Below are positions 1-8,092 of a stretch of 39,053 nt of DNA, one piece after another. The number at the start of each line of letters is the position of its first letter. Positions within the stretch are counted from its first letter, which is position 1. Source of the DNA: Candidatus Martarchaeota archaeon (GTDB taxonomy: Archaea; Micrarchaeota; Micrarchaeia; Micrarchaeales; Micrarchaeaceae); the NCBI GenBank assembly GCA_023474385.1, contig JAMCYB010000022.1, positions 1 through 39,053 on the forward strand, read 5' to 3'. Both the position numbers and the translations under genes were made by a program. The notes under the pieces are model-generated. The model searched no databases, was not told the DNA's origin, and saw nothing but the letters and a program-made list of their open reading frames with translations.

Positions 1-876
1 ATGCCCTATTTGCTTTTTGATTGCAGACATCGGCACATTATGGTTGATTAGCCACGTTATCTTGGAATGCCTGAGCATGTAAAGCCAAATCCTCGGCTTC
101 TCCAGCTTTGCCTCTTTGCAGCCCCGCTTGAATGCCATGCGCAATGCATCTGCTGTAAGCATTTCACCTCGGTAATCGGTCCATAGCCAATCATCGGGCT
201 TTTTATCGACTACGCTATTCAAATATTGACTGAGAAAAGGAATGCTAAAACTCGAGAGCCATGCTTTCCTTCTTCCAGTCTTACCGTCTATATAAATAAA
301 GCCTTCATTTAGATTAACGTCACGAACTTTTATCCGCATCTCGCCAGAGCGCAATGCTAAATCGTACATCGTTGCAATCGCAGACTGGTCCCTCAGATTC
401 CTAAGCTTTTTTATGACCATCAAGACTTCTTGTTCACTCAGCAAATCTGCACCATTAATCTGATTTCGAGGTCTCGTAGATTTTATGAATCCGACTACTG
501 GCGGCAGCATTATATCGTCGCCGTAGAAATGCCGATAGAAAGTCTTTAGTACCGTCCTGACCATGCTTTTGGTCCAAGCAGAATAATCCGAGCCGTTTAG
601 TGCAGCTATGGCCTTGAGCATCTGCTGTTTTGTTATCTTGTTAAAATCAACGTGCTTTGGCAGGACTGCGAGTATTCTTTCCATCGAATACAAATACTTT
701 GCAATTGTTTTAGGATCAGAACCATTGCCAGAATTTCCCCCTGCAGCCTTCAACCATTCAACGAGATCCTCAGTAACAAGCTTTTTGTTGTAATCGGTTA
801 TGTTCGGGTTATTCCGAATCCGCTTTATTATGCCCCTTATAGTTCGCTGGGTTATATCTTCTTTTGCCATATTCAT
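1..876 (-). CDS. Tyrosine recombinase/integrase, 3' end missing at window edge
   Basis: This reading frame is open from an ATG at 876 to the left edge (292 codons, no stop), so the C-terminus lies outside. Residues 1-140 look like a helical SAM-like core-binding domain. The catalytic part follows, with Arg176 in an ALRSGE motif, Lys199 in GKTGRRK, Arg269 in YMLRHSK and His292 in KQIGH. These match the R-K-HxxR-H order of tyrosine recombinases, except that the first His of HxxR is Tyr. The nucleophilic Tyr should lie just off the edge. A second ATG at 870 is possible: a TATA-like element at about 889-898 would place transcription near it, giving a leaderless message. The gene starts 51 bp from the 3' end of tRNA-Phe, the usual place for an integrase of an element inserted at a tRNA. 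It is probably a site-specific integrase, but could be an Xer-like resolvase. Confidence 0.85.
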   Translation of the reverse strand, partial: MNMAKEDITQRTIRGIIKRIRNNPNITDYNKKLVTEDLVEWLKAAGGNSGNGSDPKTIAKYLYSMERILAVLPKHVDFNKITKQQMLKAIAALNGSDYSAWTKSMVRTVLKTFYRHFYGDDIMLPPVVGFIKSTRPRNQINGADLLSEQEVLMVIKKLRNLRDQSAIATMYDLALRSGEMRIKVRDVNLNEGFIYIDGKTGRRKAWLSSFSIPFLSQYLNSVVDKKPDDWLWTDYRGEMLTADALRMAFKRGCKEAKLEKPRIWLYMLRHSKITWLINHNVPMSAIKKQIGH

Positions 877-927
877 ATATGAGGGCTAAAGCTATAAAAG
901 CCTATTGGAATTGAACATATACTTGAT

Positions 928-1038
928 TGCCGCAGGTCGGATTTGAACCGACGACATTCCGGTTTCTGCTTCTTGATGAAACTTCTTCTTAAGAAGTTTT
1001 CACTTCAGCCGGACGCTCTCCCACTGAGCTACTGCGGC
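928..1038 (-). tRNA. tRNA-Phe (GAA) with an intron
   Basis: The acceptor stem pairs GCCGCAG with CTGCGGC, with discriminator A. The D-stem is GCTC/GAGC, the anticodon stem TCCGG/CCGGA and the T-stem GTCGG/CCGAC with loop TTCAAAT. The anticodon loop reads CTGAAG and is interrupted before the last loop base and CCGGA, so the intron of about 39 nt lies at the canonical 37/38 position, roughly 968-1006. The intron can form its own hairpin (TGAAA-ACTTCTT against AAGAAGTTTCA). No CCA is encoded. The exact splice sites were not resolved. Confidence 0.92.
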
Positions 1039-1060
1039 ATCAAATAGTTTTGTTTTTGCA

Positions 1061-2056
1061 TTAATAAATATATTCCTTTGTCTTTTGCTTCTGGCCCATT
1101 GCTGTTATCTGCTTTGCGAACATAAACGATTGCTGGCTGAACGGGGTTGCATTGTAGCCAAATTTGCTCAGGTTAGCAGCAAATCTTTCCGCATTATGCC
1201 CATAAGTCAGTATCTGCTTTGGGCTTACCTCATTAATGTAGTCTACGCTCTGGGCAAAATCGGCGTGGTCGCTCAGGTTGAATTGGGCGTCTGTGTCAAA
1301 GTGCATGAAGCTTGCAAATCCTGTGACTACAGCAGTATGGAACTTCTTTTTATGAACTGTTTGAAGCCTGTATGCCAGCTCATTTATGTCGCGCTGTTCC
1401 GATATGCCCACAAAATCACCGTTTAGTATATCCTCGTAATCGCTGCCGTCGTATGCTGATACGTAGCGAAGCGAAATGCCGTTCTTTCTGTATACACTGC
1501 TTATCGTGCTTATCTTTTTTGTTACAACTGGCATTATGCCTATCTCATTCATTACGGCTATGAGCTCCTGCGCCTTGCCCATTGCATATGCCGAAAACAG
1601 CACGCAGCCAGTGTTTAATGCACTGGCAACCCAGCTCTGCACGTCTGATATAATGTCATCTTTAATCCCAAAGTTTATGCCCGGGTTGGGGTATGTAGAA
1701 TCTATGATGAGCACGTCCGCATTTCTCGTTTTTATGCTTTCCGCAGCAGCAGATTCCTGCATCTGGAAATCTCCGCTGTACAAATAGCTCGTGCCCTTGT
1801 CTTCATCGTTTACATAAAGCTGCCTTGAGCCGAGTATGTGGCCTGCGGGCATTAGCTCTGCATTTAAGAATCCGCTAGACAAGCTTGCATTTATGCCGAG
1901 TGCGCCAAGCAGGTCAATGGTCTGCGCGCTTGCCAATATGCTGTTGGAGCGCTTCGCGGCGCTTATATGGTCTGTATGTGCATGCGATATGAAATCTACA
2001 GTGCTTCCGCTCTCTTTCCTATCAAGCGATATCTTATGGTCGCCTACATGGAGCAT
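1061..2056 (-). CDS. MBL-fold (beta-CASP-like) nuclease, left copy
   Basis: This is a metallo-beta-lactamase fold hydrolase of the archaeal RNA-processing type (COG1236-like). The HxHxDH metal motif appears as SHAHTDH near residue 25, and a later LSDHAD motif is typical of beta-CASP members. Such enzymes cut or trim RNA using two zinc ions. A diverged copy lies at 20307-21335 on the opposite strand. I chose the ATG at 2056 because the protein then starts in register with that copy (both reach SLDRKE at the same distance) and because the TATA element at 2086-2093 would start transcription near 2063. An upstream in-frame ATG at 2071 adds five residues. Its place beside the IPP isomerase gene recalls the common archaeal clustering of fni, an MBL nuclease and a prenyl synthase. 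Confidence 0.85.
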   Translation of the reverse strand: MLHVGDHKISLDRKESGSTVDFISHAHTDHISAAKRSNSILASAQTIDLLGALGINASLSSGFLNAELMPAGHILGSRQLYVNDEDKGTSYLYSGDFQMQESAAAESIKTRNADVLIIDSTYPNPGINFGIKDDIISDVQSWVASALNTGCVLFSAYAMGKAQELIAVMNEIGIMPVVTKKISTISSVYRKNGISLRYVSAYDGSDYEDILNGDFVGISEQRDINELAYRLQTVHKKKFHTAVVTGFASFMHFDTDAQFNLSDHADFAQSVDYINEVSPKQILTYGHNAERFAANLSKFGYNATPFSQQSFMFAKQITAMGQKQKTKEYIY

Positions 2057-2082
2057 TGGTTCGCCATTCATGATTGTGTGGC

Positions 2083-2096
2083 AAGGTATAAATAGA
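2083..2096 (-). promoter_or_regulatory. TATA-box promoter of the left MBL nuclease
   Basis: The minus strand reads CTATTTATACC about 25-30 nt upstream of the chosen ATG at 2056, matching an archaeal TATA box. It favours a very short leader and argues against the upstream ATG at 2071. Confidence 0.5.
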
Positions 2097-2116
2097 TTTC
2101 AATGCTGCGTGTATTC

Positions 2117-3067
2117 TCAAAGTTGTTCAATCTTCCTCAGTAGCAATTCGTATCTTTCCTTCGTTTTTGGATATGAAATGATATATTCTTTGGTGCGCCC
2201 CTGCTCATTTTCAAATGTTGCATTGCTGTCAAACTGCTGTTTTGTAAAATCCACGACCCTGCCGTCAGGCAGCTGGTTGTAATAATGGGAACTTACGTGC
2301 TCTACGCCTTTCACTTCTGTGCGGAGTATCGTGCCTCCAAAATGGTCGTTCACGACTGTAGCGGTTATGGCACACTGCCCCCATGCCGGATTGTCGCTGC
2401 TCCATCTTTCCGGATCTGCGCTTGTTTCGGCAGACCATGCATTTGAAATAGTATCATACAATCTGCTTATGCTCCCTTGCGGTTTCTCCACATGGAATAT
2501 CTCGTTTGCAACAAGCCTGAAGGCCCTGTCATTGATATAATGCAATTCAAGTTCCTGATCCAAAGGCAGTTTTGCATTCATATTAGATCTAGGCTTTCCC
2601 TGCCTTGTTGTTAATGTGGGGAAAATCGTAGTGAGCGGATTTCCCTTGTAAAGGTCCGCAAGCAACGCTTCGTACACTATGTTTCCTTCAGTATCAGCTT
2701 TCACTATCTGGATGTAAGGATGCGCAAACTCGAGCAGCATGCCCTGGCACGACAGGCACGGCGGCGTGACTGGCTGGTTAGTTTTAGTGCCTGCATCTGT
2801 GAATACGCCTGTAAGCCTCTTGAAATCAGTGCCATTGTAACCATCAAAGTGTGCCCTATAAACCGCCATTCTTTCAGCATGAATGCCTCCTTCCTGGCCA
2901 TACGTCTCTATGTTAGCTCCTGCATACAGTTTGCCATCATATGTCCTGATCGCATACCCCACGCTAGACCTGAATGTCATTGCTAAATGCTCCTTTGCAT
3001 ATAGTGCAGCTCCTATCTCCTCCTTTATCTGCGAATAATCAGTTTCACTGCGTATCTTGCTCGCCAT
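2117..3067 (-). CDS. Cytidine deaminase-like domain fused to a YunG-like domain
   Basis: This 316-residue protein (counted from the ATG at 3067) has two parts. Residues 1-145 form a cytidine deaminase-like zinc domain: His63-Ala-Glu65 in a GIHAERMAV motif and Pro-Cys104-x-x-Cys107, the HAE and PCxxC signature. Residues about 200-290 resemble the YunG family: GQCAITATVVNDHFGG around Cys232, then SHYYN with His261 and VVDFTKQQF with Asp273. The Cys-His-Asp spacing is compatible with a papain-like fold, but the chemistry of YunG proteins is not known to me. An in-frame ATG at 3097 gives ten more residues. The TATA-like element at 3110-3119 should start transcription near 3089, and a G-rich stretch precedes the ATG at 3067, so I prefer the latter. 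No partner gene is obvious. Confidence 0.75.
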   Translation of the reverse strand: MASKIRSETDYSQIKEEIGAALYAKEHLAMTFRSSVGYAIRTYDGKLYAGANIETYGQEGGIHAERMAVYRAHFDGYNGTDFKRLTGVFTDAGTKTNQPVTPPCLSCQGMLLEFAHPYIQIVKADTEGNIVYEALLADLYKGNPLTTIFPTLTTRQGKPRSNMNAKLPLDQELELHYINDRAFRLVANEIFHVEKPQGSISRLYDTISNAWSAETSADPERWSSDNPAWGQCAITATVVNDHFGGTILRTEVKGVEHVSSHYYNQLPDGRVVDFTKQQFDSNATFENEQGRTKEYIISYPKTKERYELLLRKIEQL

Positions 3068-3107
3068 GAAATTCCCCCCACTTGCTGCTATAGGCATGCT
3101 TTAACAA

Positions 3108-3120
3108 AATATTTATAACC
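3108..3120 (-). promoter_or_regulatory. TATA-box promoter of the deaminase fusion gene
   Basis: The minus strand reads GGTTATAAATATTTT here, a good archaeal TATA element. It sits about 45 nt upstream of the ATG at 3067 and only 17 nt from the ATG at 3097, which supports the shorter protein. The rest of the gap to the upstream gene (3121-3259) holds nothing I recognise. Confidence 0.5.
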
Positions 3121-3259
3121 TATCTCTAACTGGCGTTGTCCAACAATTCTCGACAAATGAGTAGCAGACGCTCTGTTTTTCAGCAGGTGCAGTGCACACA
3201 TGAATGCCCAGTATAACACCAATGCGTCAATGCAATGCTCGTATGTATGTGCTATGGGG

Positions 3260-4366
3260 TCATGCCCTGCCGTACACGCTCCTATGCATTGGGTTAAGCT
3301 TTACCCTCCTTTGCCTGAGTATGCTAGCAAGCGGCTCTCTAATGAGCACGCGCGCCTTTCTGAGCTCATCTACATTGCTAAAGCCGAGCTCCGCCATCCT
3401 GCTTCTCAGTCCTTCTTCAAGCGCTTCGATGTAATCATATACGCCTTTGGCTCCGTTGTGCAGCTCGGCCTTGAGCACCGGCTCAGCCATGCTGCAAAGC
3501 TGCGCGCCAAGCGCTATGCCTTTAAGTATGTCGGTGCTGCTCCTTATGCCACCACTGGAGATTACCGGTCCATTGAATGCAGAAAGCACTTCGATCGTTG
3601 AAAGCGCTGTTGGTATTCCCCAGTCCCAAAACACAAGCCCCTCCTTGCTTTTGCTTCTGTATGTCTCAATGCCTATCCATGTAGTGCCACCAGCTCCCTG
3701 CACATCGATAGCATAAATCTTGTTCCTGAACCTCATTGCAACATCTTTTGAAATTCCGTTGCCCACCTCTTTTAGTATTACCGGCTCATCTATGCCTTTT
3801 GCGAGTTCGCATATCCTTTCATATGCGCCCCTGAAATCTATGTCGCCCTCTGGCTGCACGCTTTCTTGTCCTGGATTGGTGTGCACCGCTATGGCGTCAG
3901 CGCTTATTGCTTCAAGCGCTTTTGATATTCTTTCGTTTTCATATACAACGAGTTTTGATGCGCCTATGTTGCCTATAAGCAGCATGTCATTGCTGCCTGT
4001 TGCCTTCTTCACGTCATAGGTATATGCAAGCCTGGGGTTTTCGATCATCGCCCTCTGGCTGCCCACGCCCATCGGTATGTTAAGCCTGCGGGCTGCTTCG
4101 CCTATGTTCTTGTTTATCTTGAACAAGGCATCGTGGCCACCTGTCATACCTGATATTGCAATCGGTGCGTCAATGCCTTTAGACAGATACTCAGTATTGA
4201 GCGTCACATCGCTGCTTTCCAGCGCGCCGCCTTTGGGCAGTACCTCAACGCATTCAAAAAGAGTGGTCTTGCCAACGTATTGCGTGCGCCTTTTTGCAAC
4301 GATCTCTATATGCTGCACCTTCCTGTCCATTGTTTGCGCTGCTTCGCTATCCAAGTGATCATCCAT
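3260..4366 (-). CDS. fni: Type 2 isopentenyl-diphosphate delta-isomerase
   Basis: This FMN-dependent enzyme interconverts IPP and DMAPP, feeding archaeal lipid synthesis. The 368-residue length is normal. Visible family motifs are ISGMTGG near residue 75, MGVGSQRA near 100, HTNPGQESVQPEGD near 160, ILKEVGNG near 195, the glycine-rich VQGAGGT near 225 and SGGIRSSTDILKGIALGA near 290 for phosphate and FMN binding. The start overlaps the end of the short IPP-isomerase-like ORF upstream (4359-4811) by 8 nt, so the two are probably co-transcribed and translationally coupled. There is no counterpart in the mirrored right block, where TrxR and the MBL gene are adjacent. Confidence 0.93.
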   Translation of the reverse strand: MDDHLDSEAAQTMDRKVQHIEIVAKRRTQYVGKTTLFECVEVLPKGGALESSDVTLNTEYLSKGIDAPIAISGMTGGHDALFKINKNIGEAARRLNIPMGVGSQRAMIENPRLAYTYDVKKATGSNDMLLIGNIGASKLVVYENERISKALEAISADAIAVHTNPGQESVQPEGDIDFRGAYERICELAKGIDEPVILKEVGNGISKDVAMRFRNKIYAIDVQGAGGTTWIGIETYRSKSKEGLVFWDWGIPTALSTIEVLSAFNGPVISSGGIRSSTDILKGIALGAQLCSMAEPVLKAELHNGAKGVYDYIEALEEGLRSRMAELGFSNVDELRKARVLIREPLASILRQRRVKLNPMHRSVYGRA

Positions 4367-4811
4367 TGTATATTGGCGCTTTCCTCAGTTCTGCAATGCT
4401 CTTTGAATTGGTAAGGAACATCGCTATCCTGAGCTGCTTTATCATCTCGTATCTCTTGTGCGCCACGCTGCTAGTTATATAGGGCACCGCCTTGTTTTCT
4501 GTGCGGATTGCTTTCGCGGCTTCAAGGCCGTCACCAACCTTGCAAGGAGCGTAGCCATTTAGCGTTACGCTTCTACCATCTTTAAATATGCTCGCGCCGC
4601 TTTTTGACAAGACGATTGCGCCAGTGCCAAACCTGCGTTCGATAAGCTCCGCTTCGCCTTTGCTCTTTGCCTGCACAAGCAGCGGTGCATCAAGCACCAT
4701 CCCATTCAAGCGCATGCTCGTGTCTATGCCGTTAAGGGCGATATCAGGCAGCGCGCAGTGCACAAAGTGCATTTTCTTAAGGGCGGCCTTGCCTATCTTG
4801 GTCATACGCAT
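4359..4811 (-). CDS. Short protein resembling the two ends of IPP isomerase type 2
   Basis: I do not recognise this 150-residue protein as a standard family, but both ends look like type 2 IPP isomerase. Near residue 20 it has HCALPDIALNGIDTS followed by LDAPLLV, which resembles the N-terminal segment just before the SGMTGG motif. Near the C-terminus it has IAMFLTNSKSIAELRKA, like the C-terminal helix of that family. The FMN and substrate barrel between them is missing or replaced by about 80 residues. The frame is intact and sits directly upstream of fni, overlapping its start. The ATG at 4811 lies about 33 nt from a TATA element at 4841-4848; a longer frame to 4997 runs through that promoter and over the start of trxB and is unlikely. 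It may be a remnant, a regulatory partner of Fni, or an unrelated small protein. Confidence 0.6.
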   Translation of the reverse strand: MRMTKIGKAALKKMHFVHCALPDIALNGIDTSMRLNGMVLDAPLLVQAKSKGEAELIERRFGTGAIVLSKSGASIFKDGRSVTLNGYAPCKVGDGLEAAKAIRTENKAVPYITSSVAHKRYEMIKQLRIAMFLTNSKSIAELRKAPIYNG

Positions 4812-4838
4812 ATAATCAATAATCTGATTTTTGCATAT

Positions 4839-4850
4839 ACATATAAATAG
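4839..4850 (-). promoter_or_regulatory. TATA-box promoter for the short isomerase-like gene and fni
   Basis: The minus strand reads CTATTTATATG about 30 nt upstream of the ATG at 4811. It fixes the start of this two-gene unit and rules out the longer reading frame. Confidence 0.5.
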
Positions 4851-4905
4851 CTTTTTTGCCCAAATCGATAATACAGATGGCTTTTGTTCTGTTTGGTGAT
4901 GGAAA

Positions 4906-5847
4906 GTGGTAGAAGATTTGATAATAATAGGTGCAGGTCCTGCAGGATACACTGCCGCAATATACGCTGCAAGGGACAACTTCAAGCCGCTCGTCATAAG
5001 CGGTCTTGAGCCTGGCGGGCAGCTTTTGCTTACGACAACAGTTGAGAACTATCCTGGATTCCCTGACGGTGTTGACGGCTCGCAGCTCATGGACCTCTTC
5101 AGGAAGCAGTCCGAGAAGTTTGGCACCAGGTTTGTCTTTGACGAAGTAACTGATGTGGACTTCAGCACAAGGCCTTTCAAGGTAAAGACAGGCTCTTCTG
5201 AATACGAGGCAGATAGCATAATAATCGCTACCGGCGCCAAGGCGCGCTGGCTTGGCATAGAGTCTGAGAAAAAATTCATAGGCAAGGGCATAAGCAGCTG
5301 CGCCACGTGCGACGCGGCGTTCTTCAAAGGCAAGAGTGTGATAGTTGTAGGAGGCGGCGACACCGCGATGGAAGATTCTATATACTTGACAAAATTCGCC
5401 AGCAACGTAACCATAGTGCACAGGCGGGACCAGTTCAGGGCTAGCAAGATAATGCAGGACAGGGTGTTCGCGAATCCTGGCATAAAGGTGATATGGGACA
5501 GCGTTGTTGAGGAGATACTCGGCGACAAAAAGGTCACCGGCGTAAAGATAAGGAACACCAAGACCAATGCAATAACGGAAATGCCTGTTGATGGCGTGTT
5601 CGTTGCAATAGGCTACGATCCCGTGACAAAGTTCCTTGGGGGCAAGCTTGATTCTGATGAATTGGGCTATCTCAAAACAACAGACGAGGTAAAGACAAAG
5701 ATACCTGGCGTCTTTGTTGCTGGAGATGTTGCTGACCACGTATACAGGCAGGCGATAACCGCAGCCGGAAGTGGCGCCAAGGCAGCGCTTGAAGTGCGCG
5801 CATACCTGCAGAGCCTGCACGAAAGCAGGGGTGCAAAGCAGGCATGA
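4906..5847 (+). CDS. trxB: Thioredoxin reductase, left copy
   Basis: This is an NADPH-dependent flavoprotein that reduces thioredoxin-like proteins in the cytosol. At 313 residues it has the usual low-molecular-weight TrxR length. FAD binding is shown by GAGPAG at residues 9-14 and the C-terminal GVFVAGDVAD. The redox site is Cys132-Ala-Thr-Cys135. The NADPH domain has VVGGGDTAMED and HRRDQFRA. Translation starts at GTG 4906 behind a GGTGATGG-like ribosome site. Its stop overlaps the start of the next gene (ATGA at 5844), a Cys-rich membrane protein that may be a redox partner. The right copy at 19289-20209 is roughly 70 percent identical by eye. Confidence 0.95.
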   Translation: MVEDLIIIGAGPAGYTAAIYAARDNFKPLVISGLEPGGQLLLTTTVENYPGFPDGVDGSQLMDLFRKQSEKFGTRFVFDEVTDVDFSTRPFKVKTGSSEYEADSIIIATGAKARWLGIESEKKFIGKGISSCATCDAAFFKGKSVIVVGGGDTAMEDSIYLTKFASNVTIVHRRDQFRASKIMQDRVFANPGIKVIWDSVVEEILGDKKVTGVKIRNTKTNAITEMPVDGVFVAIGYDPVTKFLGGKLDSDELGYLKTTDEVKTKIPGVFVAGDVADHVYRQAITAAGSGAKAALEVRAYLQSLHESRGAKQA

Positions 5848-6125
5848 AAATTGAGAGCAAAACTGTTTTTATTGCAGGCATTGCGGCCATAGTGTTTGGC
5901 ATACTGCTTACAGTATACGGCTATGCAAACTATTATGCTGCTCTATGCTACTGCCCTGCAAATGGTGCATGCAGGTGCATCAATGCATTTGCAAAGTTCT
6001 GCCTGGAGACAGGCAATGTACTGTCATTTGCAGTAGGAGCATGGTGGCTCGTCCTTGCGATATTTGGTTCACAAATCAAAACGAAGTTCACGCTGCGCGC
6101 TGCCGCCGTTAAGCATAATAAATAG
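5844..6125 (+). CDS. Small Cys-rich two-helix membrane protein
   Basis: This 93-residue protein has hydrophobic helices at about 8-28 and 56-75. Between them is a loop with five cysteines (35, 37, 43, 45 and 53), including CYC and CRC. No family is recognised. It starts on the ATGA overlapping the trxB stop, so it is almost certainly translated with thioredoxin reductase. The loop cysteines and this pairing suggest a membrane thiol-disulphide partner, which is an inference. It has no counterpart in the mirrored right block, where trxB and dinB are directly adjacent. It runs convergently against dinB, with 2 nt between the two stops. Confidence 0.7.
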   Translation: MKIESKTVFIAGIAAIVFGILLTVYGYANYYAALCYCPANGACRCINAFAKFCLETGNVLSFAVGAWWLVLAIFGSQIKTKFTLRAAAVKHNK

Positions 6126-6127
6126 GC

Positions 6128-7177
6128 TCAAGCCAAGGTTTTCTGGCCCTTCCTTTGTACAAGGCCGAAGACGCGCACGCCTATTTTTCTTATGCGCTTG
6201 TCCTTTTCCACGCCTTCAAGCATCTTCTTCGCGCTTTCATATATGAGCTCCTTTGAGCCCTCATTGTTCGAGAAGCTCCTGTTCTTGATGTGTTCTGTAA
6301 AGTCGTTATAGCGCACCTTTAGCGAAACGCCCCTGAACCAGTATCCTTGCTTATTGAGCTCATCCCATACCTCGTCTGCAAGCGTATGCAGCATCTTGTC
6401 CAGCGCTTCTGCGCTTGCAGGCCTGAAGCTTATGGTGCGCTCCCTGCTTATGGAGAGCGCCGCGCCCTGCTCAATCACCTTGCTCGGATCCTTGCCCTTC
6501 GCGGTAAGGTATATCTCAATGCCAAAAGATCCCAGCTTGGTCATGAGCAGCGTTGGGTCGAGCTTTGCTATCTCGCCTATTGTGTGCACTCCCATGCCGT
6601 TGAGAATGCTACCTGTCTTCTTGCCTATGCCTGGCAGCTTGCCTATGTTTTTGCCGCTTATGAATTCGAGCACCTGGCTGTCCTCAATTACAAGCAGCCC
6701 GTCCGGCTTGGCTGCATCGCACGCCATCTTTGCATAGGTCTTTGTTGAGCTTATCCCTATGGTGCATTTGAGGCCGAAGCGCTCCATTATGCTTCCTTTG
6801 ACCTTTTTAGCCAATTCCAGCGCTTCGCCATAGCCCATCCCATCAAGGTCCAATGCCGCTTCGTCAATGCTCATCACTTCCATTCTGAAGCCGTAGCTCC
6901 TGAGCATGGCCATTATCTGCAATGATTCGCGCTCATAATACCCTTCATCTGATTCAAGGTAATTGACGTCTGGCTTTAGCTTGAATGCATCAGATAGCGG
7001 CATGCCGCTGTGAATGCCGAATGCCCTGGCTTCATAATTGCATGTCTGCACAACGCCCCTTGTCTTGTCGTTTGCGCCTGCATTTCCCACAATCAACGGC
7101 TTGCCCTTGAATTCGGGGTGGCGCAGCTCCTCGCACGCAGCATAGAAGTAATCCATGTCAACAAGCATTACTGGCAT
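6128..7177 (-). CDS. dinB: DNA polymerase IV (Y-family), left copy
   Basis: This is a translesion DNA polymerase. From the ATG at 7177 it is about 349 residues, normal for archaeal Dpo4/DinB. The catalytic carboxylates are in LVDMDYFYAACEE at the N-terminus and in SIDEAALD near residue 100. The nucleotide-binding YEARAFGIHSGMP follows the first motif. A helix-hairpin-helix, LPGIGKKTGSILNGMG, lies near 180, and the little-finger domain with FRPAS and the final QRKGQKTL follow. I trimmed 14 residues from the longest frame because the right copy (18233-19288) begins at the equivalent MPIIHLDMDYF. The C-terminal tail could bind the sliding clamp, but this is not certain. It is divergent from the MEMO gene, with 61 bp between the starts. 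Confidence 0.93.
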   Translation of the reverse strand: MPVMLVDMDYFYAACEELRHPEFKGKPLIVGNAGANDKTRGVVQTCNYEARAFGIHSGMPLSDAFKLKPDVNYLESDEGYYERESLQIMAMLRSYGFRMEVMSIDEAALDLDGMGYGEALELAKKVKGSIMERFGLKCTIGISSTKTYAKMACDAAKPDGLLVIEDSQVLEFISGKNIGKLPGIGKKTGSILNGMGVHTIGEIAKLDPTLLMTKLGSFGIEIYLTAKGKDPSKVIEQGAALSISRERTISFRPASAEALDKMLHTLADEVWDELNKQGYWFRGVSLKVRYNDFTEHIKNRSFSNNEGSKELIYESAKKMLEGVEKDKRIRKIGVRVFGLVQRKGQKTLA

Positions 7178-7238
7178 ACCAATAACTAATGCAAAATAAT
7201 AATAAAAACTCCATTGCATAATAGATGTAGGTGCATCT

Positions 7239-8081
7239 ATGGCATCGCGCAGCTACATGTTCGCAGGAAGCTTCTACCCAAAGGGCAAGCGCGAGCTGGA
7301 AAGCTTCGTAAGCGATTCAATCAGGAAAGCGGATGTCGGCAATGACATCGCTGCAGCTTCTGTTGCATACCAGGTGCCCCATGCGGGATACGAATATTCG
7401 GGAAGCACTGCAGCATATGCATATAAAGCGCTCTCGCTTAGCAACCGCCTTGACGAAATTAACACGATAGTATTGATAGGTCCAAACCACACAGGGTACG
7501 GCCTTCCTATTGCTGTATCTGGCATGGACTGGGAAACGCCGCTTGGCATAGCGAAGAATGACATGGAGCTCTCAAACGCATTGGCCGGGAATGAAGGCAT
7601 AGACCTAGATGACATGGCGCATATGAACGAGCACTCCTTAGAGGTGCAGCTTCCGTTCCTGCAGCATGTTTTCGAGGGCAAAAGCCCCAAGCGCTACGTT
7701 TTCATATGCATGGGCGACCAGAGCATTGATGCAAGTAAACTTATCAACGACGCGCTGCAAAGCTCGCTTAAGAAGGTCAAGTGCAACATCACAGTGATAG
7801 CAAGCTCCGACCTGAACCATTACGAGCCTGCCGACATAGCGATGAAAAAGGACAGCGAGCTCATCAAGGCAATGGAAGCCATGGACCTGATTAGGTTTAA
7901 TAAACTTATAGATGAATTAAATATAACAGCCTGCGGCTTCGGACCCATAACAGTGGCGATGATGCATGCGAAAAGCGCAGGCGCAAAAAGGGGGGTAGTT
8001 CTGAAGTACAGCAACTCCGGTTCAGCTACGGGCGATTATTCTAGCGTGGTTGAGTACTCTGCAACTGCTTTCATACGATAA
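7239..8081 (+). CDS. MEMO family protein, left copy
   Basis: This 280-residue protein belongs to the MEMO family (AmmeMemoRadiSam protein B type). Family motifs are AGSFYP at the N-terminus, PHAGYEYSGSTAAYAYKAL near 50, GPNHTGYG near 85, NEHSLEVQLPF near 130, SSDLNHYEP near 190 and ACGFGPI near 230. The His, Asp and Cys residues in these motifs form the metal-binding pocket known from human MEMO1. The biochemical role in archaea is not established. An AGGTG ribosome site lies 6 nt before the ATG. The stop is 11 nt from the carbamoyltransferase start, and the same MEMO-carbamoyltransferase pair recurs in the right block, so the two are probably functionally linked. Confidence 0.9.
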   Translation: MASRSYMFAGSFYPKGKRELESFVSDSIRKADVGNDIAAASVAYQVPHAGYEYSGSTAAYAYKALSLSNRLDEINTIVLIGPNHTGYGLPIAVSGMDWETPLGIAKNDMELSNALAGNEGIDLDDMAHMNEHSLEVQLPFLQHVFEGKSPKRYVFICMGDQSIDASKLINDALQSSLKKVKCNITVIASSDLNHYEPADIAMKKDSELIKAMEAMDLIRFNKLIDELNITACGFGPITVAMMHAKSAGAKRGVVLKYSNSGSATGDYSSVVEYSATAFIR

Positions 8082-8092
8082 ATGGGATTGCA

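Noticed and set aside
4816..5820. Long minus-strand frame of 334 codons
   Set aside because: It lies antisense to trxB, whose motifs are complete. The predicted product has no family features and odd composition.
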